Source of the DNA: CAIYYX01 sp035530135 | Lineage (GTDB): Bacteria; Pseudomonadota; Gammaproteobacteria; Burkholderiales; Rhodocyclaceae | Direction: 5' to 3' | Length of the DNA: 64,000 nucleotides | Assembly (NCBI GenBank): GCA_035530135.1 | Contig: DATKVJ010000137.1 | Span: forward strand, 1-64,000 | Shown: piece by piece, positions 30,947-43,710 of the stretch | Position numbering within the stretch: position 1 is the first letter of the stretch | Layout: each line of letters opens with the position of its first letter | Made by a program: the position numbers and the translations under genes | The notes under the pieces: generated by a model | Told to the model about the DNA's origin: nothing | The model's input: only the letters and a program-made list of their open reading frames with translations | Database searches by the model: none

Positions 30947-32158
30947 ATGAAGATCTACACCGTCGGCGGCGCCGTCCGCGACGAGCTGCTCGGCCTGCCG
31001 GTGGTCGACCGCGACTACGTCGTCGTCGGCGCCACGCCCGAGGCGATGGTCGCGGCGGGCTTCCGGCCGGTGGGCCGCGACTTCCCGGTGTTCCTGCATC
31101 CGCAAACGCACGAGGAATACGCGTTGGCCCGCACCGAGCGGAAGACCGCGCCGGGCTACCACGGCTTCGTCTTCCACGCCTCGCCCGAGGTGAGCCTGGA
31201 ACAGGATCTGGCGCGCCGCGATCTCACCATCAATGCCATCGCCAAGGCCGAGGACGGCAGCCTGATCGACCCCCACCACGGCATCGCCGACCTCGAAGCG
31301 CGGGTGCTGCGCCACGTCTCTCCTGCCTTCGCCGAAGACCCGGTGCGTGTCCTGCGCGTGGCGCGCTTCGCCGCGCGCTTCCGGGATTTCGCCATCGCCC
31401 CGGAGACCCTGGCGCTGATGCGGGCCATGGTGGGCCAGGGCGAGGTCGATCATCTGGTCGCCGAGCGCGTCTGGCAGGAGCTGGCGAAGGGACTGATGGA
31501 AGCGCGGCCTTCGCGTCTGTTCGAGAGTCTGCGCTCGTGCGGCGCGCTCGCGCGCATCCTGCCGGAGGTCGATGCCCTGTTCGGGGTGCCGCAGCGCGCC
31601 GATTTCCATCCCGAGGTGGATACCGGCGTGCATACGATGATGGTGGCCGACATGGCGGCGCGACTCGATTTGTCACTGGCGGAGCGCTTCGCCGCGCTGT
31701 GTCACGACCTGGGCAAGGCCGCCACGCCGCCCGACGTGCTGCCCCGCCATACCGGCCACGAGGCGCTCGGCGTCGCCCTGCTCGGGCCGCTCTGCGACCG
31801 GCTGCGCGTGCCCTCGGACTGCCGCGATCTGGCCCTGCTGGTGGCGATGTTCCACGGCGACATCCACCGGGCAGCGGAGCTCCGGCCAGCGACGATGGTG
31901 CGCGTGATCGAGCGCTGCGACGGCCTGCGCCGGCCCGAGCGCTTCGCCCAGGTGCTGGCCGCGTGCGAATGCGATTACCGCGGCCGTCTGGGCCATCAGG
32001 AGCGGCCCTATCCCCAGGCGGCGTTGTGGCGGCGCGCGCTCGCGGCCGCGCGCGCCATCGATGCCGGCGCGATCGCCCGCGCTTGCTCCGATCCGGCCCA
32101 GATCCCCTTGCGCCTGCACGAGGCCCGCGTCGCCGCGGTCAAGGCGCTCGCATGGTAG
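30947..32158 (+). CDS. cca: Multifunctional CCA tRNA nucleotidyltransferase
   Basis: A 403-residue class II enzyme that adds or repairs the CCA end of tRNA. The N-terminal GGAVRDELLGLPVVDRDYVV carries the metal-binding DxD pair, and RRDLTINAIAK follows. The C-terminal third holds an HD phosphohydrolase domain (LCHDLGKA), as in the multifunctional Cca of beta- and gammaproteobacteria. It begins almost directly after slt, so the two are co-transcribed. Confidence 0.95.
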   Translation: MKIYTVGGAVRDELLGLPVVDRDYVVVGATPEAMVAAGFRPVGRDFPVFLHPQTHEEYALARTERKTAPGYHGFVFHASPEVSLEQDLARRDLTINAIAKAEDGSLIDPHHGIADLEARVLRHVSPAFAEDPVRVLRVARFAARFRDFAIAPETLALMRAMVGQGEVDHLVAERVWQELAKGLMEARPSRLFESLRSCGALARILPEVDALFGVPQRADFHPEVDTGVHTMMVADMAARLDLSLAERFAALCHDLGKAATPPDVLPRHTGHEALGVALLGPLCDRLRVPSDCRDLALLVAMFHGDIHRAAELRPATMVRVIERCDGLRRPERFAQVLAACECDYRGRLGHQERPYPQAALWRRALAAARAIDAGAIARACSDPAQIPLRLHEARVAAVKALAW

Positions 32159-32165
32159 CGCCGAC

Positions 32166-32363
32166 TCAGAGCGCTCTCAGAATCAGGGTGGCGGCGAGCG
32201 ACAAGAGCAGCGTCGAGGCGAAGGGGAGATAGTATTCCCGGCCGCGCAGGCGGAAACGGAAATCACCCGGCAGGCGGCCTAGGTGCAGCAGCGCCGCCAG
32301 CTGCGGCAGAAACACGTTGACCAGCAGAACCGTGATCAACACGGCGATCAGCCACTTCGGCAT
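32166..32363 (-). CDS. DUF2905 small membrane protein
   Basis: A 65-residue protein with two hydrophobic helices flanking the conserved LGRLPGDFRFRLRGREYYLPFAS-type loop that defines DUF2905. No function is known. I chose the ATG at 32363 (MPKWLIAVL), since the 15 codons before it are not conserved. Convergent with cca. Confidence 0.85.
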   Translation of the reverse strand: MPKWLIAVLITVLLVNVFLPQLAALLHLGRLPGDFRFRLRGREYYLPFASTLLLSLAATLILRAL

Positions 32364-32464
32364 GAGCTCTTCAGAGTAGAATTCCCCCGCCATGATAACG
32401 CTATCCACTCCGGGTACGGACGGCCGCGGCGGGCTCGCGGGCCGCCCTGCACCACGCCGCCGCG

Positions 32465-33280
32465 GTGAATGACCCGCGCTTCTCCGGACTGGAGGTTTTG
32501 ATCCACGCGCCGCCGGCCAAATCGCGTCGGCCGGCGCAGCAGACCCCGCTGCTGTTCATCCACGGCGCCTACACCGCGGCCTGGTGCTGGGAAGAGCACT
32601 TCCTGCCGTTCTTCGCGGAGCAGGGCTACCTGAGCTACGGCCTGAGCCTGTCCGGGCACGGCGCCAGCCGCGGGCGCGGGCATCTGGACAGCCTGGGCAT
32701 CGACGATTACATCGCCGACGTCGCCGAGGTGGCCTCGGCCCTGCCGGTGCCGCCGGTCTTGATCGGCCACTCGATGGGCGGCTTCGTGGTGCAGAAATAC
32801 CTGGAAAAGCACCAGGCGCCGGCGGCGGTGCTGATGAACTCGGCGCCGCCGCAGGGTCTGATGTCGGCCGCCTTCGGCCTGATGTTCCAGAAGCCCGGGC
32901 TGATGAGGGACCTGAACAGCCTGATGGGCGGCGGCCGGGTCTCCGCCGAGACCCTGCGCGAAGCGCTGTTCGCGCAGCCGGTGGCCAGCAGCGATCTCGC
33001 CCGCTACCTGCGCTGCTCGCAGCCCGAGTCGCACCGCGCCATCTGGGACATGACCTTGTTCAACCTGCCGCATCCCTCGCGCCTCAAGGACACGCCGCTG
33101 TTGGTCCTGGGCGGGGAACTCGACCAGCTGATTCCGGCCTCCCTGGTGGAGATGACGGCGCGGACCTACGCCGTCCCCGCCGAGATCTTTCCCGGCATGG
33201 GCCACGGCCTGATGCTCGAACGCGATTGGCAGATGGTGGCCGAGCGCATCCTATCCTGGCTGACAGAGAGAGGAATCTGA
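32465..33280 (+). CDS. Alpha/beta hydrolase
   Basis: A 271-residue alpha/beta-hydrolase-fold protein. The nucleophile elbow is GHSMGG (IGHSMGGFVVQKYL); the acid is probably in LGGELDQLIP, and the catalytic histidine is in MGHGLMLE. An oxyanion HG pair is seen in FIHGAYTAAW. The substrate is unknown. It starts at GTG 32465 and is followed within 2 bp by the DUF1840 gene. Confidence 0.88.
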   Translation: MNDPRFSGLEVLIHAPPAKSRRPAQQTPLLFIHGAYTAAWCWEEHFLPFFAEQGYLSYGLSLSGHGASRGRGHLDSLGIDDYIADVAEVASALPVPPVLIGHSMGGFVVQKYLEKHQAPAAVLMNSAPPQGLMSAAFGLMFQKPGLMRDLNSLMGGGRVSAETLREALFAQPVASSDLARYLRCSQPESHRAIWDMTLFNLPHPSRLKDTPLLVLGGELDQLIPASLVEMTARTYAVPAEIFPGMGHGLMLERDWQMVAERILSWLTERGI

Positions 33281-33282
33281 AG

Positions 33283-33615
33283 ATGATCGTTACCTTCCAG
33301 TCGAAGGCGTCGGGCGACGTCATCATGTTCGCCGACGTGGCGCACAAGATGATGGAGATCATGGGCAAGGAAGCAGGCGACCAGGGCATCGTCACCGTGG
33401 AGCAACTGCCTGGAGCGCTGGCGCGGTTGACAGCCGCGGTCGCCGCAGACAGGGAGGCGCGCCAGGGTCGGGCCGAGGAGGATCAGCCGCAGTTCGAGCT
33501 TGCCCCCGACGGCCGCCGCCGCCCCTATGTCAGCCTGGCGCAGCGCGCCACGCCGCTCATCGAACTCCTCGAGTGGTCGCTGAAGAAGCGGGTGCCGGTG
33601 GTCTGGGGGGTGTAG
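33283..33615 (+). CDS. DUF1840 protein
   Basis: A 110-residue protein beginning MIVTFQSKASGDVIMF, the hallmark of DUF1840, a family common in betaproteobacteria. The middle is charged, and the C-terminus (RATPLIELLEWSLKKRVPVVWG) is conserved. No function is known. The ATG lies two bases after the upstream hydrolase stop. The stop codon lies within the left arm of a strong hairpin. Confidence 0.88.
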   Translation: MIVTFQSKASGDVIMFADVAHKMMEIMGKEAGDQGIVTVEQLPGALARLTAAVAADREARQGRAEEDQPQFELAPDGRRRPYVSLAQRATPLIELLEWSLKKRVPVVWGV

Positions 33616-33637
33616 GTCGGGATTTATCCCGACCTAC
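33612..33637 (+). terminator. Bidirectional terminator hairpin
   Basis: A perfect inverted repeat with 11-bp arms, GTAGGTCGGGA and TCCCGACCTAC, and a 4-nt loop TTTA. It contains the DUF1840 stop codon and runs into the end of the convergent gene at 33634, so both transcripts would end here. A T-run follows weakly on the plus strand. Similar GTAGGTCGGG repeats are widespread in betaproteobacterial genomes. Confidence 0.75.
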
Positions 33638-34074
33638 TTCTTCCGCTCGATGAAGGCCATCGGGAAAACCACCTCGGGGGCTGCGCCCTTGTTCGGGACG
33701 CTGAGGTAGTCGGGCATCTGCGCCGTGCCGGCGCCGGCGGCATTCACCAGCTGGTTGATCAGCACCTGCACCTGGGCCGAGAACCATTCCTCCTGGCAGC
33801 TGGTCGGCATGAAGCGCAGTTCCTCGACGCTGGCCGGAATCTCTGCCTCAGGGATGGTCTCGTTGGCGGCGTAGGCGGCCGAGAAGAACGGGCCGGCGAC
33901 GAAGCGCAGCTGGAAACCGCCGGCATCAGTCGGCTGCAGGACGAAGATGCGGGCGCCCTCGGCGGCCTCATTGTCGTCGCCGAACACCGGCGTCACCGCG
34001 AAGGCCGCGCCCTTCCCTTGCTTCACGTGAGCGACGGCTTCGGCGTAGCTCAGGCGGGTGTCTTCGGTCTGCAT
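33634..34074 (-). CDS. Conserved-looking hypothetical protein
   Basis: A 146-residue soluble acidic protein that I do not recognise. It has no signal peptide, membrane helix or obvious catalytic motif. Codon use and GC are those of the backbone. A ribosome site (AGGAGA) lies just before the ATG at 34074. It converges on DUF1840 and forms the last backbone gene before the irregular region at 34.1-38.2 kb. Confidence 0.65.
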   Translation of the reverse strand: MQTEDTRLSYAEAVAHVKQGKGAAFAVTPVFGDDNEAAEGARIFVLQPTDAGGFQLRFVAGPFFSAAYAANETIPEAEIPASVEELRFMPTSCQEEWFSAQVQVLINQLVNAAGAGTAQMPDYLSVPNKGAAPEVVFPMAFIERKK

Positions 34075-34357
34075 GTCGTTTCTCCTATAGGATCGGTGCC
34101 AGCCGTCTCCAGACGTGGAGCGTCATGGAATTATCGATAGAATGCGGATCGTGCCTGATGCGCCGCTGAAAAGTTAGACCGGCAACGAATGGGTTTAGAC
34201 TGCGGTGTTCATCTGTCACAGCCATTCGATGAGTGGGCTGGATGAGTGAGCCGGCCGCGCTTCGCAAAAGTATAACAGCAAGGAACCGCACGCTTTGACA
34301 GATGAATTGCAGCCGCCAACTTCTTTCTGCTGATCGGTCGATCCCCATTTGAAACGC

Positions 34358-34483
34358 ATGCCCAGAATCTTCGACAACATAGACCGGGAGTTGTTGCCGG
34401 CACTGCGCGCTTCCCTGGAAGCTGGTCGGGGGCTGACCGGCAGGCGGTGCCGGCAAGGCGATTTTATTTTCAAACTCTCTTGA
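34358..34483 (+). pseudogene. Remnant 5' end of a PLD-domain helicase gene
   Basis: The 41-codon frame begins MPRIFDNIDRELLPALRASL. This closely resembles the N-terminus of a family of large helicases with a phospholipase-D-like first domain (usually MPRIFDN...LLPALR.TL), seen in defence and mobile contexts. After about 22 residues the likeness stops, and the frame ends at 34481-34483. I read it as the surviving start of a deleted gene. The match is from memory of the family. Confidence 0.45.
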
Positions 34484-34548
34484 AAATAAACTTCCCAGAC
34501 CAGGCTTTTCCTTTGCAAGTCATATACTTGCTGAGAAGTTTATTTTCA
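34464..34548. repeat. Mutually exclusive inverted repeats downstream of mazF
   Basis: Three related segments: TTATTTTCAA at 34464-34473, its reverse complement TTGAAAATAA at 34480-34489, and AAGTTTATTTTCA at 34536-34548. The middle segment can pair with the first (10 bp, 6-nt loop) or with the third (13 bp, 34481-34493 with 34536-34548), but not with both. On the minus strand this lies in the 3' region after the toxin gene, so a terminator or RNA switch role is possible. Confidence 0.6.
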
Positions 34549-34562
34549 CGGCGGCCAATCCC

Positions 34563-34910
34563 CTATTCAAACAGGATCGCTTCGAGCCGCGCAGCCACGT
34601 CATCCATGATCATCGCCGGCACCGCTTCCTTGAACTTCGCCTTGCGGCCCCGCCAATCCAGGGATTTCAACTGGTGGCAATGGACTGCGCCTTGCGTGTC
34701 GGTGCCCGACCCCATCAGCGTGACCACCGTGCCGTAGGTGCGAGCGGTAGCCGCGCCGCCTTGCGAGATCGGGCAGATCATCGCCAGCCCGCGGCTGTTG
34801 AAGGCCTTGGCGCTGACCACCAAACCGAAGTGCGGCCCCTTGATTTCCTGCCCGGACGCCGGGTCGAATTGCAGATGCACGATATCGCCGCGATCCGGGG
34901 TGTAGGCCAT
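34563..34910 (-). CDS. MazF/PemK-family endoribonuclease toxin
   Basis: A 115-residue toxin. The PemK fold is indicated by PDRGDIVHLQFDPASGQEIKG, the HFGLVVSAKAFN strand and the VHCHQLKSLDWRGRKA segment, close to ChpB. Such toxins cut mRNA at short motifs. The ATG overlaps the last base of the upstream antitoxin stop, so toxin translation is coupled to the antitoxin. The pair seems intact. Confidence 0.9.
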   Translation of the reverse strand: MAYTPDRGDIVHLQFDPASGQEIKGPHFGLVVSAKAFNSRGLAMICPISQGGAATARTYGTVVTLMGSGTDTQGAVHCHQLKSLDWRGRKAKFKEAVPAMIMDDVAARLEAILFE

Positions 34911-35155
34911 CAGGGCGCTTCCTTGCCGACCGGCCGCATATCATCCCAACCCTCGACGCGAGGCAATTTGCCCGGCATCTCGGCCAGCAGGTCTTCCAGC
35001 CTGTAGCGGCGCTTGCGCGGCGCACTGACGGTCATGCGCTCACCTTCCAGCAGCAGATCGACCTGCGAACCCTCCTTAAGCTGGTTCTGCTCGATGAAGG
35101 CTTTTGGCACCGTCATCACCAGCGAGCCGCCGGCCCGTCTCAGGGTTTGCAGCAT
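34910..35155 (-). CDS. MazE/AbrB-family antitoxin
   Basis: An 81-residue antitoxin. The N-terminal SpoVT/AbrB swapped-hairpin domain (LRRAGGSLVMTVPKAFIEQNQLKEGSQVDLLLEG) binds DNA, and the C-terminal tail (LAEMPGKLPRVEGWDDMRPVG) should wrap the toxin. A strong ribosome site GGGGAGAG precedes the ATG. It is first in the two-gene operon and is probably controlled through the palindrome at 35181-35198. Confidence 0.9.
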   Translation of the reverse strand: MLQTLRRAGGSLVMTVPKAFIEQNQLKEGSQVDLLLEGERMTVSAPRKRRYRLEDLLAEMPGKLPRVEGWDDMRPVGKEAP

Positions 35156-35180
35156 TTTTCTCTCCCCAGCGCGATTATGG

Positions 35181-35198
35181 ATCCTATTTTAATAGGAT
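35181..35198. promoter_or_regulatory. Likely MazE operator palindrome
   Basis: A perfect 8-bp inverted repeat, ATCCTATT-TT-AATAGGAT, 26 bp before the antitoxin start. It lies in the AT-rich segment where the minus-strand -10 box would be. AbrB-type antitoxins repress their own operon from such sites. A second small hairpin (CCTAC-GCAA-GTAGG, 35207-35220) lies between this site and the helicase stop codon. Confidence 0.6.
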
Positions 35199-35232
35199 TT
35201 AATAGTCCTACGCAAGTAGGCCTTTAGCGGAA

Positions 35233-38200
35233 TCAGGACTTCTTCCGCGCCGCCATTTCCGCCATCAGCTGCTCGATCTCGCGCCGCTTGGCGGCCTTGG
35301 TTCCCCACATGGGCTCGGCGGAGGGTTTGGCCCGCAGGGCGTTCCGCTGGGCCTGCCATTCGGCTTCCTGCCGCGCTTGCTCCTGCTCGGCGGTCGCCAG
35401 CCGCGCGATGGCCCTTTCGGCGGCGACCGGCACCGTCCGGCTGGGCAGGCCCGCCCGGGCGAGATATTCGTCGATGCGATCCCAAACGAAATCTTTGGCG
35501 AATTCGTTGATGAGCGGCAGATTCAGCGCCTGGTGGATCGGCACCCAAACATCGCCTTCACCCTGCCTGCGGCGCACGGACAGCTTAGGATTGAACTGGT
35601 ACCAGCCTTGGACGACGCGCATGAACAACGCCCGGTTGTAGGCGTAGTCGCGCTCCACCTCGTTCCTGGCGAGCACACCGGAGAGATGCTGGCGCTTGTT
35701 GCGTTCCGGCCGCACCACGTTGGCCGGCAGGTGTTGCCAGGCTTCGAGTATCGCCTGGGTCTCGAAGGCGCCGTAGGGCCGGCGCTGCTTGTGGGTGAAG
35801 CGCGACTTGAACAGCGTCCACAGCGTCTGGAACAGAAAGTATTCGGACAGGTGCCGATCGATGCGTACGAGCCTGTCGCCGGCATTGACGTCGATGCTCG
35901 CGGGCGCGAGCAATTCGTACAGCGTGGCGAAGGGACCGCGGGCGAACTTCGGGTCCCGAAAGGCCTCGCGCATGGCCCAGTGCAGGGCATTGCAGCCGTA
36001 TTGATCGGTCGTCTCGCGATCGGCGCCGCGCGCCAGCAGGGCCTCCGCCAGAGCCGCGTTGCCGGCGGCGGCCGCGGCCATCAGCGGCGTCTGATTCATC
36101 GGCAGGCGATGTTCGAGACCGTGCTGGTCGCACTGGCGCAAAACGTCCTTGAAATGGCCGGCGAAATACGGCATATAGGTCTTGCGGCCCAGCGTCATGC
36201 GCTGCTGCGAAAAATTCTTCGCGGTGTCGAATTTCGCTTCCTGCACGAGCCAGGCGGCCAGCACCGGCTCGTCATGGCAGGTGGCGATTTCATAGAGCTG
36301 CTGCCTGAGCTTGCCGCCGGGGGCCTGTTCGCGGAACACCTTGAGCAGCAGTTCGCGGACCCTGGCCTCGTCGAACACCGGCCAGGGCGCGGGCGTCTGC
36401 CTGAGGATGCCGCGCCGTATCGCCTCGGCCTGCTCCTGCTTGCCTTGCAGTTCGAGCTTGCGCGCCTCCTTTTGCCAGTCTTCCAGCGTCGATTGCCGCG
36501 CTTCGACCTTGACCTGCCCCTGTGGCGTCAGATCGAGCAGGCCGAACAGCGGGTGCGAGGTGTCCGACTCGATCAGGTAAAGATTCTTCACCGCCCGCGT
36601 CAGCGCGACGTAAAGCGCATTGACGTAGAACTTGTACACCTCCAGCGACTTGTCGTGCTTGTCCTTCGCCCGCCGGTAGTCGAGGCTGTCGATGGCGAGA
36701 TCCTGCTTGTCGACACCCTCGACGATGTCGGTGAATTCGGCGCGATGGTCCGAGACGAAGCGATAGAGGACGATGTTCTCGTACTCCAGCCCCTTGGCCT
36801 CGTGGATGGAGAACAACAGCGGCGAGGCGAAGTGCCTTCTGGCTTCGGCCTTGTCCTCGTCGCGCATCACCAGCAGGGCGAAGCGGGTGGACTGGCGGAT
36901 CTTCTGGTCGAGCTCCTTCTTGACGGCATCCTTGTCCGAAAGCAGCGCCACTTGTCCCGGTTCGCCGCCGACGGCCTGAACCAGGAAATTGCTCTCGCGG
37001 TCGATGGAGCCGAAGCGCCTCTGCTTGATCTTGAGCAGGGTGTTGGCGATGCGGGTCGCCTCCAGGCTGTTCCTGAAGTTGGCGGTGAGTACGCGCAGAT
37101 CCTGACGCTCCGCCAGTTGCGGATCGCGCCAGAACAGACTCTTCACCTGCGCCCAGGAGAAGAAATTGGGATGGACGATCTGGTTGGAATCGCCGCAGAG
37201 CAGGAAGTGGCCGGGCTTCTTCAGGGTCTTCAGCACCAGCGCGAGCTGCACCGGCGTGATGTCCTGGACTTCGTCGATGACGACGAAGTCGTAGCGCGGC
37301 GCCGCCAGCTGCTGCCAGTCCTGTGCCACCAGGTTGAGGTCGTAGAGCTTTGCCTCCGCCAGCCAGGCGCGGTATTTCTCGAACAGATCGTAGATCGCGT
37401 CGCGCCGCTCGGCGGGAAAGATCGCCTGGCGCACGCCGAGATTGCGGTAGTCCTCGCGCGACAGGGGTCCGCCGGCAGCGGCGGCGAGAACGCCGCGGAT
37501 TTCCTCGAAGGCCTGATGGCCGTCGGTGTCCTTGAAGCTCTGGCGCATGCGCGCGAACCAGGCGGCGAAATCGCGCCAGAGCGCCTCGCGTCCGGCCGGC
37601 ACGCGGATCGACTCGATGAACTCGCGGTAGGACAGAAACGCCGCCTCCTGTCCGGAATGCTCGAAGCCGTTGGCGTAGTAGAGATCGCGGGCGCTCTGGG
37701 CGAGAAAGGCGGAGTGCGTGACATAGAGCACCTCGCCCTCGGCGTGCTTGAGCTTCTCCAGGGTCAGCGCCGTCTTGCCGCTGCCGGCGCTGCCGACGAC
37801 GACGAGCGGCGGCGGCTGACGATAGACGGCTTCCTGGGTGTCGTCGAAGGAAATCGGCTTGTCGAGCAGATGGACAGCGCTGCGCTCCGGGTGCAGATAG
37901 CGCACCGGCTGGGCTTCGCGGATGGCCTCGGCGATATCCTGGTCGGCGCAATCGGGAATCTTCGCTTCGTCGATAGCCGCGCCGCGCAAAAAGCGCGACT
38001 TGTCGTAGTCGTGATTGGCGATCACCTCCAGCATCAGGGCGCAGACATCGTCGCCGTGACGCACCAGCGAAAACAGCAATCGATCGGCGTCATCGAGCTT
38101 GGCCCGGTAAAACTTGCCGTGGGCTAGATTGGCGAGCTTTTTCACCTGAGCGGCGCGGAAATCGCCGCGGCCGATGGCTTCGGTCACTCGCAGATAGGCA

Positions 38201-38246
38201 CTCTTGACGCGGCTGGTATCGAGACCGACGTATTCGAGGATTTTCA

Positions 38247-38247
<1 letters not shown>
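35233..38247 (-). CDS. RelE-like/SF1 (UvrD-type) helicase/ankyrin fusion protein
   Basis: A 1004-residue protein. Residues about 34-90 (KLANLAHGKFYRAKLDDADRL and onward) resemble a RelE/ParE-type toxin fold. An SF1 helicase core follows: GSAGSGKT (152-159), VVIDEVQDI (322-330), CGDSNQIVHP (351-360), IHEAKGLEYEN (481-491) and YVALTRAVKNLYLIE (546-560). Residues about 717-762 look like ankyrin repeats, and the C-terminus is charged. UvrD-like ATPase motifs are intact, but the domain set is unlike housekeeping UvrD, Rep or PcrA. The ATG overlaps the metH stop (TGATG). A defence or stress role is inference. Confidence 0.85.
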
Positions 38248-41912
<3,665 letters not shown>

Positions 41913-41998
41913 GACGTGTTCTGCTCGGTATCGGCCGGCAATCTTATCACGCCGTGATGTTTGCTCCGCCCGGCGGGTCGGGGCGCCGCCCCCGGGTC

Positions 41999-42004
41999 TA
42001 TAAT
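41999..42004 (+). promoter_or_regulatory. Possible -10 box of the rhodanese-MFS unit
   Basis: A perfect TATAAT lies 31 bp before the rhodanese ATG in the divergent gap to metH. No good -35 box stands 16-18 bp upstream, so it may need an activator or be fortuitous. Confidence 0.35.
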
Positions 42005-42035
42005 TGCCCGTTCGACCGGCCGCCCGGAGTTCGCC

Positions 42036-42422
42036 ATGAAGCACTTCAGCCCCAAGGAAGCCCACCAGTTTCTCGGTCAGAATCCGCTCGCTCTGTTCGT
42101 CGATGTCAGGAGCGAAATGGAGTTCCTGTTCGTCGGCCATCCGGTCGGCGCCATCATGGTTCCGTGGAACGACGGCCCGGACTGGGAGGTTAATCCGCAC
42201 TTCGTCGCCCACGTCAAGAAGGCGGCGAGCGTCGATCGGCCGATCGTGCTGATCTGCCGCAGCGGCAATCGCTCGAAGGACGCCGGCGCGGCGCTGGAAC
42301 AGGCCGGTTTCACCGAGGTCTACAACGTCCTGCACGGCTTCGAGGGCGAGCTCGACGACCAGCACCGGCGCGGCACCCAGGCCGGCTGGCGCTTCGACGG
42401 CCTGCCCTGGGAGCAATGCTGA
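42036..42422 (+). CDS. Rhodanese-like sulfurtransferase
   Basis: A 128-residue single-domain rhodanese with active-site cysteine in LICRSGNRSKDAG. Such proteins move sulfane sulfur between thiols. I chose the ATG at 42036 (MKHFSPKEAH); the upstream extension crosses the promoter region. Its stop overlaps the MFS gene start by 7 bp, so the two form one unit, divergent from metH. Confidence 0.9.
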   Translation: MKHFSPKEAHQFLGQNPLALFVDVRSEMEFLFVGHPVGAIMVPWNDGPDWEVNPHFVAHVKKAASVDRPIVLICRSGNRSKDAGAALEQAGFTEVYNVLHGFEGELDDQHRRGTQAGWRFDGLPWEQC

Positions 42423-43699
42423 ACGACGTCCGCAGTCCGCCTCCGTCCTGGTTGTCGTGGTCGGTGTGGGGCGTGGGCGCGCTGCTCTATCTGGTCGGCT
42501 TCTACCAGCGCGTCGCACCCGCGGTCATCACCGACCAGTTGATGGCCGAGTTTTCCATCGGCGCGGCGGCGCTGGGCAATCTGTCCGGCTTCTATTTCTA
42601 TTCCTACGTGGCGATGCAGATCCCGACCGGGGTCATCAGTGACCGCTGGGGTCCGCGCAAGCTGCTGACGCTGGGTGCGGGGGTCGCGGCTGCCGGCACC
42701 GCGCTGTTCGCCGCGGCGCCCAGCCTGGGCTGGGCCGAGGCCGGGCGGCTGCTGATCGGCGCCTCGGTGGCGGTGGCTTTCGTTTCGATGTTGAAGCTCG
42801 CCAGCCACTGGTTCGCGCCGCGCCAGTACGCGCTGGTCTCGGGTATGGCGCTCTTGATGGGCGTGGCCGGCGGTGTCGCCGCCGGCGTGCCGCTGCGCCT
42901 GATGGTCGAGGCCTTCGGCTGGCGCGAGGTGATGGCGGCTTCCGCCGGCCTGACCGCGGTGCTGTGCGTCGCCGCCTGGCTGTGGGTCAGGGACGACCCG
43001 GAGGACGCCGGCCACGCCAGCCATTTCCAGGGCGGCGGCCACGGCGAGCACACGCCGATCATCAAGGGACTGGCGGAAGTGCTCTCCTACCGCAACAGCT
43101 GGATCCTGGTGCTGACGCCGATCGGCTTGACCGGCGCCGTCCTGACCTTCGCCGGTCTTTGGGGCGTTCCCTACCTGCGCCAGGTCTATGGCCTGGACCC
43201 GAAGTCGGCGGCGGCGATCACGTCCACCTTGCTGGTGGCCTGGGCGCTGGGCGGGCCCGTGCTCGGCACCTGGTCCCAGCGACTGGGGCGGAGGAAGCCG
43301 CTGCACGTGGTGACCACCGCGGTGTCCCTGGCCGGCTGGGCGGTGATCGTGTTCCTGCCGCTGCCGCTATGGCTGCTGGTGCTGGTGCTGGCGGTGGCCG
43401 GCTTCGCGGCCGGCAACATCATCATCGGCTTCGCCTGGGCCAAGGAGTCGGTGCCGCTGCGGCTCACCGGCACCGCTTCCGGCTTTTGCAACATGGGGCC
43501 GCTCCTGGGCGGCATGCTGCTGCAGCCCGGCGTCGGCTGGATGCTCGACCGTCACTGGCACGGCGCTCTGGCCAACGGCGCCCGGGTCTATGACGCCGCC
43601 GCCTATCAGGCCGGTTTCGGGCTGATCCTGGCTTGCGTCGCGGCCTCGCTGCTGTTGATTCTGTTCGCCCGCGAGAGCCGCTGCGTCCAGACGTTCTGA
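42416..43699 (+). CDS. MFS transporter
   Basis: A 427-residue membrane protein with twelve hydrophobic segments. The first cytoplasmic loop has the MFS motif GVISDRWGPRKLL, and the equivalent loop in the second half reads WSQRLGRRKPL. The family branch and substrate are not clear. It overlaps the rhodanese gene by 7 bp and converges on the comM fragment. Confidence 0.85.
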   Translation: MLNDVRSPPPSWLSWSVWGVGALLYLVGFYQRVAPAVITDQLMAEFSIGAAALGNLSGFYFYSYVAMQIPTGVISDRWGPRKLLTLGAGVAAAGTALFAAAPSLGWAEAGRLLIGASVAVAFVSMLKLASHWFAPRQYALVSGMALLMGVAGGVAAGVPLRLMVEAFGWREVMAASAGLTAVLCVAAWLWVRDDPEDAGHASHFQGGGHGEHTPIIKGLAEVLSYRNSWILVLTPIGLTGAVLTFAGLWGVPYLRQVYGLDPKSAAAITSTLLVAWALGGPVLGTWSQRLGRRKPLHVVTTAVSLAGWAVIVFLPLPLWLLVLVLAVAGFAAGNIIIGFAWAKESVPLRLTGTASGFCNMGPLLGGMLLQPGVGWMLDRHWHGALANGARVYDAAAYQAGFGLILACVAASLLLILFARESRCVQTF

Positions 43700-43710
43700 A
43701 TCCGGCCCCG

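Larger units (their letters stand above)
34075..34562. other. Gene-poor 488-bp stretch with remnants and hairpins
   Basis: No intact gene is convincing here. Minus-strand open frames (34085-34518) have unlikely composition and no ribosome sites. The stretch holds a broken plus-strand start resembling a PLD-type helicase gene (34358-34483) and a set of AT-rich inverted repeats (34464-34548). A TTGACA box at about 34295-34300 lies upstream of the broken start, without a clear -10 box. It looks like a scar left by loss of a defence gene. Confidence 0.5.

Noticed and set aside
34085..34518. Minus-strand open frames between the hypothetical gene and mazF
   Set aside because: Unnatural composition, no start signals, and they lie across hairpins and a plus-strand gene remnant.
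35377..38127. A 916-codon plus-strand open frame opposite the helicase fusion
   Set aside because: Repetitive Val/Gly/Gln/Arg composition and no motifs, whereas the minus strand has all SF1 helicase motifs in order.
41913..42035. A riboswitch (cobalamin or SAH) upstream of metH
   Set aside because: The gap is only 123 bp and none of the conserved riboswitch boxes or an extended fold could be recognised.
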